Positions 16,533 to 25,371 are shown, numbered from the stretch's first letter. The stretch is DNA of 64,000 nt from Desulfarculales bacterium UBA702 (GCA_002298165.1 DBMI01000107.1:17918-81917), one strand, 5' to 3'. Made by a program: numbers and translations. The notes: a model not told the origin generated them from the letters alone.

Positions 16533-16961
16533 GTGACAAATAGAAAAATGCGCATACTGATCGGGAAGCCCGGCCTCGACGGACACAACCGGGGCGCAAA
16601 GATAATAGCCAAGGAATTATGCGGCCAGGGCTACGAGGTAATATACACCGGTCTTCGCAACAGTCCCGAGCAGATAGTTTCGGCGGCAATTCAGGAAGCC
16701 GTGGATTTGATCGGCCTCAGCATTCTTTCCGGCGCTCACCTTCGGATTTGCAGAAAGATAATGGATCTGCTCGATCAGAACGGCGCCACCGACATCCCGG
16801 TGATTGTCGGCGGGATCATCCCCGACGACGATGTTACAAAGCTCAAGGAAATGGGCATTTCAGAGGTTTTTGGGCCGGGAACCAGCCTGTCAACGATTGT
16901 TGAAGCCATCGGGAACACTTTGGCTGCGGAAAATGCCGGGAGGGCTCCGCTTAAGCGATGA
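16533..16961 (+). CDS. Cobalamin-binding small subunit of the split acyl-CoA mutase
   Basis: A 142-residue B12-binding Rossmann-like domain with the DxHxxG motif (GLDGHNRG; the His is the lower axial Co ligand) near the N-terminus, then VDLIGLSILSGAH and VIVGGIIPDDD as in mutase small domains. It starts at GTG 16533 or ATG 16548; the choice is uncertain. It should bind adenosylcobalamin and dock on the large subunit encoded 1.6 kb upstream. The L/S split resembles 2-hydroxyisobutyryl-CoA mutase and the mutases proposed for alkylsuccinate breakdown. Its stop overlaps the SDR gene by 4 bp. Confidence 0.93.
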   Translation: MTNRKMRILIGKPGLDGHNRGAKIIAKELCGQGYEVIYTGLRNSPEQIVSAAIQEAVDLIGLSILSGAHLRICRKIMDLLDQNGATDIPVIVGGIIPDDDVTKLKEMGISEVFGPGTSLSTIVEAIGNTLAAENAGRAPLKR

Positions 16962-17749
16962 AACCCGATATGGATGAGCCACGATTGAAAGATAAAGTTG
17001 CACTCGTCACGGGCGCCGCGGGAGGCCTGGGCCGCTCGATCTGTGAGTTACTGGCAAAGGACGGGGCGGCGGTCGTACTGGCCGATATCGACCCCATAGC
17101 CCTGCGGAACAGGACATCCGAATTCGATAGAGAGGGCATCCGGACTGCCCTCCAGGTAGAATGCGATGTATCCAGCCCGGATTCGGTCAGGTCAATGATG
17201 GATGAGGTGAGTAAAACCTGCGGAAGGCTTGACATACTGGTTAATAATGCAGGTGGAAGCCTCCATATCCCCCGGGACCTCGAACAAATAGGCGAATCGG
17301 ACTGGGACAAAGTCATAGGGGTGAACCTCAAGGGCACCTTCCTTTGCTGCCAGGCCGCGGTGCCTCTTCTCAAGCAGACGGGAGCCGGCAGCATCGTGAA
17401 CATGGCTTCGATTGCCGGAAGAACGGGCTCTCCTGTTTCGAGTGTAGCCTATGCCGCAGCAAAGGGCGGTATTATTGCCTTAACCAGAAGAATTGCAGTC
17501 GAGGTCGCAAAAGACAACATACGGGCCAATGCAGTTGCCCCTGGATTCATCTTTTCAGGCCCGCGCCTTGAAAAATTGTGGGAGTCCCAAACCGAAGAAC
17601 AGAAGCGCATGGTTCTGAACTCGATTCCCCTGGGCCGTCATGGGACCCCTGATGATGTTGCATCCGCTGTTCTTTTCCTGGCCAGTTCGCGTTCGGCCTG
17701 GATGACGGGTGCGATAATTGATGTAAATGGCGGGAGGTTCATTGGTTAG
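16958..17749 (+). CDS. Short-chain dehydrogenase/reductase (3-hydroxyacyl-CoA dehydrogenase-like)
   Basis: A 263-residue classical SDR: nucleotide-binding VTGAAGGLGRSIC (~14-26), NNAGG (~95), catalytic Ser in MASIAG and the YxxxK motif in YAAAKGG (~165), and a PG motif in AVAPGF. The Asp-rich second strand end (LADIDPIAL) predicts NAD(H). In this operon it fits oxidation of a 3-hydroxyacyl-CoA made downstream of the mutase, to be cut by the DUF35-thiolase pair, as BbsCD and BbsAB work together. Substrate is unknown. It starts at ATG 16958, overlapping the B12 subunit by 4 bp. Confidence 0.9.
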   Translation: MKPDMDEPRLKDKVALVTGAAGGLGRSICELLAKDGAAVVLADIDPIALRNRTSEFDREGIRTALQVECDVSSPDSVRSMMDEVSKTCGRLDILVNNAGGSLHIPRDLEQIGESDWDKVIGVNLKGTFLCCQAAVPLLKQTGAGSIVNMASIAGRTGSPVSSVAYAAAKGGIIALTRRIAVEVAKDNIRANAVAPGFIFSGPRLEKLWESQTEEQKRMVLNSIPLGRHGTPDDVASAVLFLASSRSAWMTGAIIDVNGGRFIG

Positions 17750-17795
17750 GAACGACAATTGATCCTGATCACCTCGAACCGGCAAGGAGGTACAA

Positions 17796-18548
17796 GTGCT
17801 TAGGGGACAACAGGTTTGTAAACGTTTCGGCGGCATAATGGCTTCAAACAACATTGATTTTCAGATCGGCAGGAAGGAAATCGTTGCGCTGATTGGCCCC
17901 AATGGTGCCGGGAAAACTACGCTTTTTAATCTCGTAAGCGGGATGTTCCCGGTAACCAGCGGCAAGATCCTCTTTAACGATCAGGAAATCACCGGATTAA
18001 AACCACACAATATACAGAGGATGGGAATTTCGAGAACTTTCCAGTTGGTGCGCCCTTTTATGGAGATGACCGCCCTCGAAAATGTGATGGTCGGCCTGAT
18101 GTTCGGAAGGGCGAGAGGTATCGGGGTGGCCGAGGCGAGACTTAAGGCTCCGAAGTTTCTCGAAATGGTTGGAATGTCCGACAGAATGGACAAAAAAGCA
18201 AAGGAACTCACGTTCGCCGAGCGAAAGACAGTCGAACTGGCCCTTGCCATTGCAACTGAACCATCACTGATACTGCTTGACGAGTTCATCGCCGGAATGA
18301 ATCCCACAGAGGCCTTATGGGCCACTAATCTGATGAAAATGATTCGAGACGATCTAGGTATAAGCCTGTTCTGGGTGGAACATGTCATGACGGCTGTTAT
18401 GGATATCTCGGACAGGATAGTCGTGCTCAATTACGGTCAGAAAATTGCCGAAGGCACTCCATCAGAGATCGCCCACAATCAGAGTGTAATAGATGCCTAT
18501 CTCGGCACGGAATCGGGCAGGGAGGTAGTTGATGCTGCTCAAAGTTGA
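17796..18548 (+). CDS. livG: Branched-chain-type ABC transporter ATPase, LivG-like
   Basis: A 250-residue ABC ATPase starting at GTG 17796 behind AAGGAGG. Walker A is GPNGAGKTT (~32-40) and Walker B is LILLDEFIAG. The signature is degenerate: TFAERKTVE stands where LSGGQ is expected. The layout (long insert, HVMTAVMDISDRIVVLNYG near the end) is LivG. It energises uptake by the LivH/LivM permeases. Since it follows the mutase and thiolase genes in one run, the cargo is probably the pathway's carboxylate rather than leucine. It overlaps livF by 17 bp. Confidence 0.92.
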   Translation: MLRGQQVCKRFGGIMASNNIDFQIGRKEIVALIGPNGAGKTTLFNLVSGMFPVTSGKILFNDQEITGLKPHNIQRMGISRTFQLVRPFMEMTALENVMVGLMFGRARGIGVAEARLKAPKFLEMVGMSDRMDKKAKELTFAERKTVELALAIATEPSLILLDEFIAGMNPTEALWATNLMKMIRDDLGISLFWVEHVMTAVMDISDRIVVLNYGQKIAEGTPSEIAHNQSVIDAYLGTESGREVVDAAQS

Positions 18549-19239
18549 CAACCTGCAGGTCATGTATGCAGACCTGAGTGTTATAAAAGGAATCTCGTTT
18601 GAAGTTTCGGAAGGCGAAGTGGTAGTCATTCTGGGCGCGAATGCAGCCGGCAAGAGCACCCTTTTAAGGGCGCTATCGGGCTTGGTCCGTCCATCATCGG
18701 GGACCTGTCGCTACGGCGGTGTACATACCGAGAAGCTCATGGCCCACAAGATAGTCGAATTGGGAATGGCGCATGTTCCGGAGGGCGGCCAACTTTTTCC
18801 GGAAATGGCGGTTTTCGACAACCTCCTTATGGGGTGCTTTACCGAAAGGGCAAGGAAGCAAAAGGAAAGCTCACTGGAGATGGTCTTCGACTATTTCCCG
18901 ATTCTCAAAGAGCGGTTGAAGCAAATCGCCGGAACACTCAGCGGGGGCGAGAGGCAAATGTTGGCGATAGCTCGAGGTCTGATGTCCAGGCCGAAGATGA
19001 TCATCTTCGATGAGCCTTCCCTTGGACTCGCGCCCAAGTTCATCGAGACCATCTTCCAGATAATAAAGCGCATTAACAAGGATGGAGTTACTGTGCTTCT
19101 TGTCGAGCAGAACGCACGTCAAGCGCTGCAGATTGCCGACAGAGGCTATGTACTGGAACGCGGCAAGATAAATTTGTCCGATAGCGCGCAAAAGCTCGCA
19201 AATAACGACTACGTCAAGAAAGCCTATCTCGGCTATTAA
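18532..19239 (+). CDS. livF: Branched-chain-type ABC transporter ATPase, LivF-like
   Basis: A 235-residue ABC ATPase with Walker A GANAAGKST (~34-42), signature LSGGERQML (~140), Walker B MIIFDEPSLGLAP and switch LLVEQNARQAL, all typical of LivF. ATG 18532 behind GGAGGTAG is chosen over the in-frame TTG at 18529. The Walker A has Ala where most have Gly (GANAAGKS), a common and tolerated LivF variant. It pairs with LivG on the inner face of the membrane. Confidence 0.93.
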   Translation: MLLKVDNLQVMYADLSVIKGISFEVSEGEVVVILGANAAGKSTLLRALSGLVRPSSGTCRYGGVHTEKLMAHKIVELGMAHVPEGGQLFPEMAVFDNLLMGCFTERARKQKESSLEMVFDYFPILKERLKQIAGTLSGGERQMLAIARGLMSRPKMIIFDEPSLGLAPKFIETIFQIIKRINKDGVTVLLVEQNARQALQIADRGYVLERGKINLSDSAQKLANNDYVKKAYLGY

Positions 19240-19248
19240 GGGGAGCCA

Positions 19249-20121
19249 ATGCTTGACTTGCTCTATACCCTGGTTCAAGGCCTTCTGCTGGGGGGAATTT
19301 ACGCCCTGGTAGCACTCGGGCTGAACCTGATATTCGGCGTTATGGGGATCATCAATATAGCACACGGCACCTTCCTGATGCTCGGTGCTTATACGAGTTT
19401 CTGGGCCTTCACCCTCAGCTCGCAATTCATTAATCCCATTTTGTCCATACCCTTTTCACTGGTGATCGGATTCTTCGTCGGGATAATCGTATATCAGCTG
19501 CTCGTAAAATATATCGTCAAGGCCAGCGAACTGATGTCACTGCTCATGATGTACGGGGTCTCCATACTCATTGTCAATATGGCTCAGGCGGTATGGACTC
19601 CGAAGTACAGGGGCATAAGCTACAGTCTACGCCCGGTCCATATAGGCGCTTTTACCATTCCGGCCACCTACCTCATTGCCGGTCTTTTCGCACTGGCACT
19701 CGTAAGCTGCCTCTACATATTCCTGGGCAGAACCTATCTGGGCAGAGCGGTCAGGGCAATCTCCCAGAACAGGGATGCAGCGAGCCTTATGGGGGTAAAT
19801 GTAAACCTCACCTCAATGATCGTTTTCGGGCTGGGAGTTTCGATTGCTTTCGTATCGGGTTCGATAATTACCCTGGTTTCACCGGCGATTTATCCGCACA
19901 TGGGGGGTTTCTGGACCCTGCTTTCTTTTTGCGTGGCCGTTCTGGGAGGTCTGGGCAACGAAAGGGGAGCACTTTTCGGGGGCATAATCATGGGGATCAT
20001 AACCACCTTTGCCACCAGGTACATACTGAGTGCCACACTGGCTCCCATGCTCGCATTTCTCGTACTGATATTCATTCTGCTCTACAAACCCACGGGTCTT
20101 TTCGGACTCCGGAGAAGTTAA
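19249..20121 (+). CDS. livH: ABC transporter permease, LivH-like
   Basis: A 290-residue inner-membrane protein with about eight hydrophobic segments. The N-terminal text LLYTLVQGLLLGGIYALVALGLNLIFGVMGIINIAHG and the EAA-like loop GRAVRAISQNRDAASLMGVN are characteristic of LivH. It forms the translocation pore with LivM. ATG 19249 follows AAGGGGAGCCA, 9 bp after livF. Confidence 0.92.
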   Translation: MLDLLYTLVQGLLLGGIYALVALGLNLIFGVMGIINIAHGTFLMLGAYTSFWAFTLSSQFINPILSIPFSLVIGFFVGIIVYQLLVKYIVKASELMSLLMMYGVSILIVNMAQAVWTPKYRGISYSLRPVHIGAFTIPATYLIAGLFALALVSCLYIFLGRTYLGRAVRAISQNRDAASLMGVNVNLTSMIVFGLGVSIAFVSGSIITLVSPAIYPHMGGFWTLLSFCVAVLGGLGNERGALFGGIIMGIITTFATRYILSATLAPMLAFLVLIFILLYKPTGLFGLRRS

Positions 20122-20137
20122 CAAGGGGTATAAATAA

Positions 20138-21115
20138 ATGCCGGACGGTTTCAAATCAGGGGAAAAACTCAAGTTAATCTATCCAGCCATATTTGCCGCC
20201 GTTGTCCTCGCACTGGCACTGACGCCCTATATGCCATGGAAAGAGAGCCTTTCGTTTCTTTTCTACCTCCTCATGTGGACCACCATGGCCATGGGCCTGA
20301 ATATAGTCATGGGCTTCACGGGATACGTCAACTTCGGATACGTCGTCTTCTTCGGTACCGGCGCAATGGCCGGAGGGCTCGCGATCGAGAAGCTCTCCGT
20401 ATCACCCTACCTTGCACCTTTTGTCGGAGCTTTCGCCGCTTTGGCTTTAGCGGTTCTGATAGGTGTTCCAACTCTGCGGGGGCTTCGCGGGGCTTATTTC
20501 GCAATCGCTACCCTGGGCGTTCTGGAAGTCGTAAAGATCTTTTTAATGGACTTGCTGCCTTTCGGTGTGACCATACCACCTACATTCTATGACCCAATTC
20601 ATTGCTATTACTACATGCTGGGAGTTGCGGTCTGCACCTTTGCAGCCTGTTATCTCGTCCTCCACTCCCGCCTCAGGTTCGCTTTTGTTGCAATCCGCGA
20701 AGATGAAGACGCCGCTCAGGCCCGAGGCATAAATACTTTCTTCTACAAGATGATTGCAAACATGCTCAGTGCAATACCCGCGGGGTGTGTAGGCGCAATA
20801 GAGATATGGCACAGCACCTACGCAACCCCTCAGGATGTGTTCGTTGCTGAAAAGACGATCGCCGTAATTGCAATGGTGCTCCTTGGAGGCATAGGCACTC
20901 TGATGGGCCCCATTGTTGGCGCGGTATGCCTCTACGGCCTGGAGAACGCGCTCTGGGTTACATTGCCCTTCGTACACCTTATTGCCTATGGCATCATCAT
21001 AATAGGCATCGTGCTTTTTGCCCGCGAGGGCCTGCTGGGGCTTTTCCGCCCCAGGACCAAGCCGGCCGATCCCGGCGCTTTAGCGCTTCAAAGCGCCCAG
21101 GATGCCGATACATGA
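20138..21115 (+). CDS. livM: ABC transporter permease, LivM-like
   Basis: A 325-residue inner-membrane protein with about nine hydrophobic segments. GLNIVMGFTGYVNFGYVVFFG and the cytoplasmic loop FVAIREDEDAAQARGINTFFYK match LivM. The C-terminus (RTKPADPGALALQSAQDADT) is hydrophilic. It lies 16 bp after livH with no terminator between. Confidence 0.92.
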   Translation: MPDGFKSGEKLKLIYPAIFAAVVLALALTPYMPWKESLSFLFYLLMWTTMAMGLNIVMGFTGYVNFGYVVFFGTGAMAGGLAIEKLSVSPYLAPFVGAFAALALAVLIGVPTLRGLRGAYFAIATLGVLEVVKIFLMDLLPFGVTIPPTFYDPIHCYYYMLGVAVCTFAACYLVLHSRLRFAFVAIREDEDAAQARGINTFFYKMIANMLSAIPAGCVGAIEIWHSTYATPQDVFVAEKTIAVIAMVLLGGIGTLMGPIVGAVCLYGLENALWVTLPFVHLIAYGIIIIGIVLFAREGLLGLFRPRTKPADPGALALQSAQDADT

Positions 21116-21168
21116 CAGGAATTTTGAAGCGAGCGAGGTATTACATAAACGAACTGTAGGAGGGCAGG

Positions 21169-22422
21169 ATGAACAAAGTGATTAGAGCGGGAAAAATATT
21201 GTTTATTTGCTGTGTTCTGGCCTTGTTTGCCGCGCAGGGACTTTATGCGCAGGAGGGGGGCAAGAATTCGATCAAGATTGGAGCTGCCGTGTCGCTTTCC
21301 GGCAAGTACGCGCGTGAAGGTGAGTATACACTCAAGGGCTACCAGGCATGGCAGCAATGGATAAACGACCAGGGCGGAGTCTTCGTAAAAGACCTCAATA
21401 AGAAGCTCAAGATAGAACTTGTCTGGTACGACGATCAGGGCGACAAAGAGACTGGAATGAAGCTCTATGAGAAGCTGGCCACCGGCGACAAGGTTGACCT
21501 TGCTTTCGGCCCGTATTCAAGTTCTATCACATACGCAATCACCCCGGTGCTCGATAAGCACAAGATATTCAATCTCGACACGGAAGGCATGTCGGAGCAC
21601 ATCTTCAAAAGGAATCTCAAATACGTCGTCTCAACCGTACCCAGCACGAAAGTTTACTGCGATTCGGTCCTTGATGCCGCTAAAACATTGGGCATAAAGA
21701 AGATCGCATTCCTGTACGCCAAGCAGGAATGGCCGATGGATAATACTTCCGCGGCAAAAGAGAAGGCAAAAGCTCTTGGCATGGAAATAGTCTACGATCA
21801 GGCCTTCCCCCTCGATGCAGTCGATTATACAAGTATGCTCGCCGACATCAAAAACGCCGCCCCCGATGCCTTGATAGGAGGCGCCTACTTCCCACAGGCC
21901 GTAGCCATCAGGAAGCAGATGAAGGAAATCGGCCTCAATGTCAAACTTCTCGCCCTCTACTCGGGACCGCTGATGGCTGACTGGGTCGAAGCTCTGGGAC
22001 CGGATGCGAACGGAGTGATGGCACCCTCTACATGGACCAGCGGCTACGCGCGTCAGCTCCAGAAAAAGGGAGTCATAAGCTACGGTCCATCCTATGACGA
22101 ATTCCTGAGCGTCATAGACAAAGCCTTTAAACTCAAGGAGGAGAACCTGGACCCGCGGGTACCTTGCGGATTTAATGCCGGGCTCGTTCTCCAGAAGATC
22201 ATAGAGGAAGCCGGTACCCTTAACAGCGAAAAGCTTCGCGAGGCGGCAAACGTGGTGAACGGCAAAATAATGACCTTCTATGGTGAGTATAAAATCGTGC
22301 CGGAAACGGGTGAGAGCCTTTCCCGTTGTGTAGCCCTGCAGTGGCAGAACGGGGTTACCGAAACCATTGAACCGGAGGAATACAGCACCGCAAAACCGGT
22401 TGTCATGCAGGATGCAAAATAA
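21169..22422 (+). CDS. Periplasmic substrate-binding protein of the Liv-type transporter
   Basis: A 417-residue protein with a cleavable signal peptide (cut likely after LYA, ~residue 27) and a type I periplasmic-binding fold beginning IKIGAAVSLSGKYAREGEYTLKGYQAW, the usual LivK start. DLAFGPYSSSITYAITPVLDKHKI and FLYAKQEWPMD fall where ligand contacts occur. It is longer than amino-acid LivK (~370), in line with the subgroup that binds aromatic or aliphatic carboxylates. It closes the cluster, ahead of a strong terminator. Ligand unknown. Confidence 0.9.
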   Translation: MNKVIRAGKILFICCVLALFAAQGLYAQEGGKNSIKIGAAVSLSGKYAREGEYTLKGYQAWQQWINDQGGVFVKDLNKKLKIELVWYDDQGDKETGMKLYEKLATGDKVDLAFGPYSSSITYAITPVLDKHKIFNLDTEGMSEHIFKRNLKYVVSTVPSTKVYCDSVLDAAKTLGIKKIAFLYAKQEWPMDNTSAAKEKAKALGMEIVYDQAFPLDAVDYTSMLADIKNAAPDALIGGAYFPQAVAIRKQMKEIGLNVKLLALYSGPLMADWVEALGPDANGVMAPSTWTSGYARQLQKKGVISYGPSYDEFLSVIDKAFKLKEENLDPRVPCGFNAGLVLQKIIEEAGTLNSEKLREAANVVNGKIMTFYGEYKIVPETGESLSRCVALQWQNGVTETIEPEEYSTAKPVVMQDAK

Positions 22423-22557
22423 TCCGGGGCCAGGAGGGGACCCGGATTGGCCTGCCCATCCAGGTTGGATCGGATAGGGCTCTATAGCCGGTGCGCTGCC
22501 GACCTCTGCTCGGGAGGTTGGAGAATATTGGCGGGGGCGGCGCGCCGGAATAGTTAG

Positions 22558-22597
22558 AGAGGACTCGGTGAGTCAGGCCCGAGTCCTCTTTTTTTTG
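22558..22597 (+). terminator. Rho-independent terminator of the mutase/Liv cluster
   Basis: An 11-bp perfect stem (AGAGGACTCGG, 22558-22568, with 22579-22589) is followed by eight T. It lies 136 bp after the substrate-binding protein gene. Confidence 0.9.
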
Positions 22598-22660
22598 ATT
22601 CATCAAACAAACGAGCCCCCATGCCCCCGATCTCGGCCTCAGGTTGTAGCACGGTCTCCC

Positions 22661-22890
22661 TGGGCTGTTGCCCAAATAATTTTTCGAAAAAGCTTAGCAA
22701 AATTGGATGGCACGAACCTAATGAACGTCCTTCCCGCAGCGCTTCTGGGCGGGAATCCAGAGTCTTTGCTTCCTGAGACCAATGATTTCGGGATTCAAAG
22801 CCGCTGGATTCCCGCCAGAAGCATGCGGGAATGACGATGTTCGAAGCTGAGATCCCGATAAATCATGCAGCGGTTTTGGGCAACAGCCCG
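22661..22890. mobile_element. MITE-like element 1 with 15-bp terminal inverted repeats
   Basis: GGGCTGTTGCCCAAA (22662-22676) is exactly complementary to 22875-22889. The four bases TCCC occur directly outside both ends (22657-22660 and 22891-22894), a possible target duplication. The interior holds a second palindromic repeat (~22728-22839) of the CCCGC...GCGGGAATCCAG type. There is no coding capacity. Element 2 at 25058 has near-identical ends. Confidence 0.6.
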
Positions 22891-23395
22891 TCCCGACCGT
22901 CCTCACCGCGCCGACCGAAGGTCTCCATGGTTTCGAAATAATTGGAGAACTTCGGTCAAGGGCATGACGCAGTCAGGAGACCACGTCATAACAAGGAATA
23001 AACAATTGTTCCGCTAAGATGCGTTTTGTTGAAATTAATTATCAAAAACCACCCTAAAGTTTTTTGTAGATATTTAGTGAGAAAAAACTTAAGATAACTT
23101 TCGTTTCCGCCGATTTCAAACTATCCCCCCAAAGAAACAGGTTTCAGAGCACGGACATGAAGAGATGGACCATAAATTGGTCCAGGCTTTGACCTGCACA
23201 GCTACATCTAAATTTTGAAAGCAGATAAGTAAATAAAAACGGGGGAGGAGGGAAGGATTAAGTAACCTATTCTTAGATCAAGAAATCGAAAACCAAAAAA
23301 GTATCAAGACTAAAGAACTAGTTTCATTGCATTAGATCGCCCTAAATCCGGTGGTTCTGAACTCAAATGTGATCGTTCTCTTAGAAAGGGCCAAG
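22891..23395. other. Gene-free stretch upstream of the chemoreceptor
   Basis: No convincing gene. It holds a 49-bp repeat (22944-22992) and AT-rich DNA (~23000-23300) that probably contains the promoter of the chemoreceptor gene; I see no -35/-10 pair strong enough to mark. Confidence 0.5.
22944..22992. repeat. Intact copy of a ~50-bp dispersed repeat
   Basis: It runs from GGAGAACTTCGGTC to CCACGTCATAAC. It is about three-quarters identical to the sequence obtained by joining 25021-25057 with 25358-25371, where MITE-like element 2 interrupts the second copy. Confidence 0.55.
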
Positions 23396-24964
23396 ATGAA
23401 AAGCATGAAACTCAGTACCAAAATTATCGGCGGGTTCCTTATTGGATCTTTGATATCTATCGTGATCGGCTATATCGGAGTTTCTAAAATCAATTTGATC
23501 GAGAAAGCCGATTCTGAAATGTACGAACTATGTACAATGCCCATGGGCGAAATGTCGGACGGATTAATTTCTTTCCAGTTAAGCCGGAACCGCATAAAGG
23601 ATATATTCATCGCCAGGTTCATGATGGAAAAAGACCCGAAAGAGCATGTAGAGGCAATAAAGGAGCTGGACAAGAAATTCAATGAAGCCCTGAACCTCTA
23701 CGAGCCCACGATGAGGGCTGCCGAGGTAAAGAAGAAATTCGCGGATGCAAAAGCCACCCTGGAAAAATATTATCCCGTTCGTGACCAAATAATCAGACTT
23801 GCCGTGGAAGGTAAAAAACAGGAAGCCATGGATCTGCTTTATGTCCAGGGGGCACCTTTGGCAAAACAGGTTGAAGCCAGTCTGAACGAACTGATGGATG
23901 TAAAGGTCGAACAGGCAAAGATCAGGGCGGTGAATAACCTAGCCACGGCATCAAGCGCGGTCATCTTCACCTGGATAGGCGCCGCAATTGGAACAATACT
24001 TTCGATTGTCCTTGGCATTTACCTGGCACTTTCGATTACCCGGCCGATAAATCGCGTTGTTCAGGGCCTCAGCGAAGCCTCGGAGCAAGTGGCGGTCGCA
24101 TCCACACAAGTCTCGGGCGCAAGCCAGCACCTTGCTTCAGGAGCATCGCAACAGGCTGCTTCGATTGAGGAGACTTCCTCGTCGCTCGAAGAGATGGCTT
24201 CCATGACTAAACAGAACGCGGAGCATGCCAACCAGGCAAATCAACTGATGATCGAAACGACCCAGGTGGTATCGAATGCAAACAATTCAATGGGGCAGCT
24301 TACCGCCTCGATGATTGAAATATCCAAAGCCAGCGAAGAAACGTCGAAAATCATCAAAACGATTGATGAAATAGCATTCCAGACAAATCTCCTGGCCCTC
24401 AATGCCGCCGTGGAAGCGGCACGGGCGGGTGAGGCCGGAGCGGGATTCGCCGTGGTGGCCGACGAGGTGAGAAATCTTGCTATGCGTGCGGCGGAGGCCG
24501 CCAAAAATACCGCCGACCTTATCGAGGGCACGGTAAAGAGGATCAAGGAAGGCTCCGAGATTGTCAATCAAACGAGCGCTGAATTCTATAAGGTAGCCGA
24601 TAGCGCGCAGAAAATGGGTGGGTTGGTCGGCGAGATAACGGCAGCTTCCGTCGAGCAGGCACAGGGCATAGAGCAAATCAACAAAGCCGTTGGTGAGATG
24701 GACAAGGTCGTCCAGGAAAACGCCGCGAATGCGGAAGAATCAGCTTCGGCATCGGAAGAGATGAATGCTCAAGCCGAACAAATGAAGATCTTTGTCGGCG
24801 AACTGATAACAATAATCGGGGGTTCCTCGGATTTGAGCGACGGGGGCAGCATCCCGAAACGGCGCACAAATGCTAATATACATACCGGAAAAGAGCTTGT
24901 TGCCGCAAGCCAGGTGAAAGCCCCAAATATTCCTCTGCGCGATGAGGAGATAAACATTTTCTGA
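23396..24964 (+). CDS. Methyl-accepting chemotaxis protein with four-helix-bundle sensor domain
   Basis: A 522-residue inner-membrane receptor: TM1 (~10-30), a periplasmic four-helix-bundle domain (~31-190) with heptad-like charged text, TM2 (~196-220), a short HAMP-like linker (TRPINRVVQGL), then the cytoplasmic coiled coil. The hairpin tip EIAFQTNLLALNAAVEAARAGE is intact, so it should signal to CheA/CheW. The C-terminus ends PLRDEEINIF, without an NWETF-type CheR tether. ATG 23396 behind GAAAGGG is chosen over an upstream in-frame start. No other che genes lie nearby. Confidence 0.92.
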   Translation: MKSMKLSTKIIGGFLIGSLISIVIGYIGVSKINLIEKADSEMYELCTMPMGEMSDGLISFQLSRNRIKDIFIARFMMEKDPKEHVEAIKELDKKFNEALNLYEPTMRAAEVKKKFADAKATLEKYYPVRDQIIRLAVEGKKQEAMDLLYVQGAPLAKQVEASLNELMDVKVEQAKIRAVNNLATASSAVIFTWIGAAIGTILSIVLGIYLALSITRPINRVVQGLSEASEQVAVASTQVSGASQHLASGASQQAASIEETSSSLEEMASMTKQNAEHANQANQLMIETTQVVSNANNSMGQLTASMIEISKASEETSKIIKTIDEIAFQTNLLALNAAVEAARAGEAGAGFAVVADEVRNLAMRAAEAAKNTADLIEGTVKRIKEGSEIVNQTSAEFYKVADSAQKMGGLVGEITAASVEQAQGIEQINKAVGEMDKVVQENAANAEESASASEEMNAQAEQMKIFVGELITIIGGSSDLSDGGSIPKRRTNANIHTGKELVAASQVKAPNIPLRDEEINIF

Positions 24965-25020
24965 AAAAGCCATCCAGGTAATGATCCGGTTTAAAACCAC
25001 TCGACTGGTTTTGAAAAGCC

Positions 25021-25371
25021 GGAGACCTGCGGTCTAGGATAATGGCGCAGTCGGGGAGTGGCTGTTACCTAAACAAGTTGCGATGCAAATTCCCCTCGCT
25101 CATTGGTGAGGAGCTAGATGCGGGATGCCCCTCCCTTTGATGGGAGGGGCCAGGGGAGGGTGACAAAAAGATTTAAGAATTTCAACCCATCTCGCTAGTG
25201 GAGGGGAGCTGTCGGTGGGCACGATAAAACCTGTGCCCACCCTACATTGATGAGCAATTTCTGCTGTATTCCATGCACCTGGGTTCGGCTTTCGCCGAGA
25301 TGACTTCCTTGCTTAACAGCTATTTTGGGTGTTTCATTTAGGCAACAGCCACGGGGAAACCACACCATAAC
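25021..25371. repeat. Copy of the ~50-bp repeat split by MITE-like element 2
   Basis: Left part 25021-25057 (GGAGACCTGCGGTC...CGCAGTCGGGGA) and right part 25358-25371 (AACCACACCATAAC) together realign to the intact copy at 22944-22992. The interruption is element 2 plus one copy of the GGGGA duplication. Confidence 0.55.
25058..25352. mobile_element. MITE-like element 2 with 16-bp terminal inverted repeats and 5-bp target duplication
   Basis: GTGGCTGTTACCTAAA (25058-25073) is complementary to 25337-25352 with one mismatch. GGGGA flanks both ends (25053-25057, 25353-25357). The ends match element 1 (GCTGTTGCC core). The interior carries a GTGGGCAC/GTGCCCAC palindrome (25215-25240). No transposase is encoded, so any movement would need a helper in trans. 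Confidence 0.65.

Noticed and set aside
25010..25060. Possible cobalamin riboswitch box (AGCCGGAGACCTGCGG)
   Set aside because: The text resembles the B12 box, and a similar string occurs at 22968 (CAGTCAGGAGACC). The other conserved cobalamin-riboswitch blocks (GCCACTG, CCCGCAACTG) are missing upstream, no B12 gene follows, and both strings fall inside a dispersed ~50-bp repeat.
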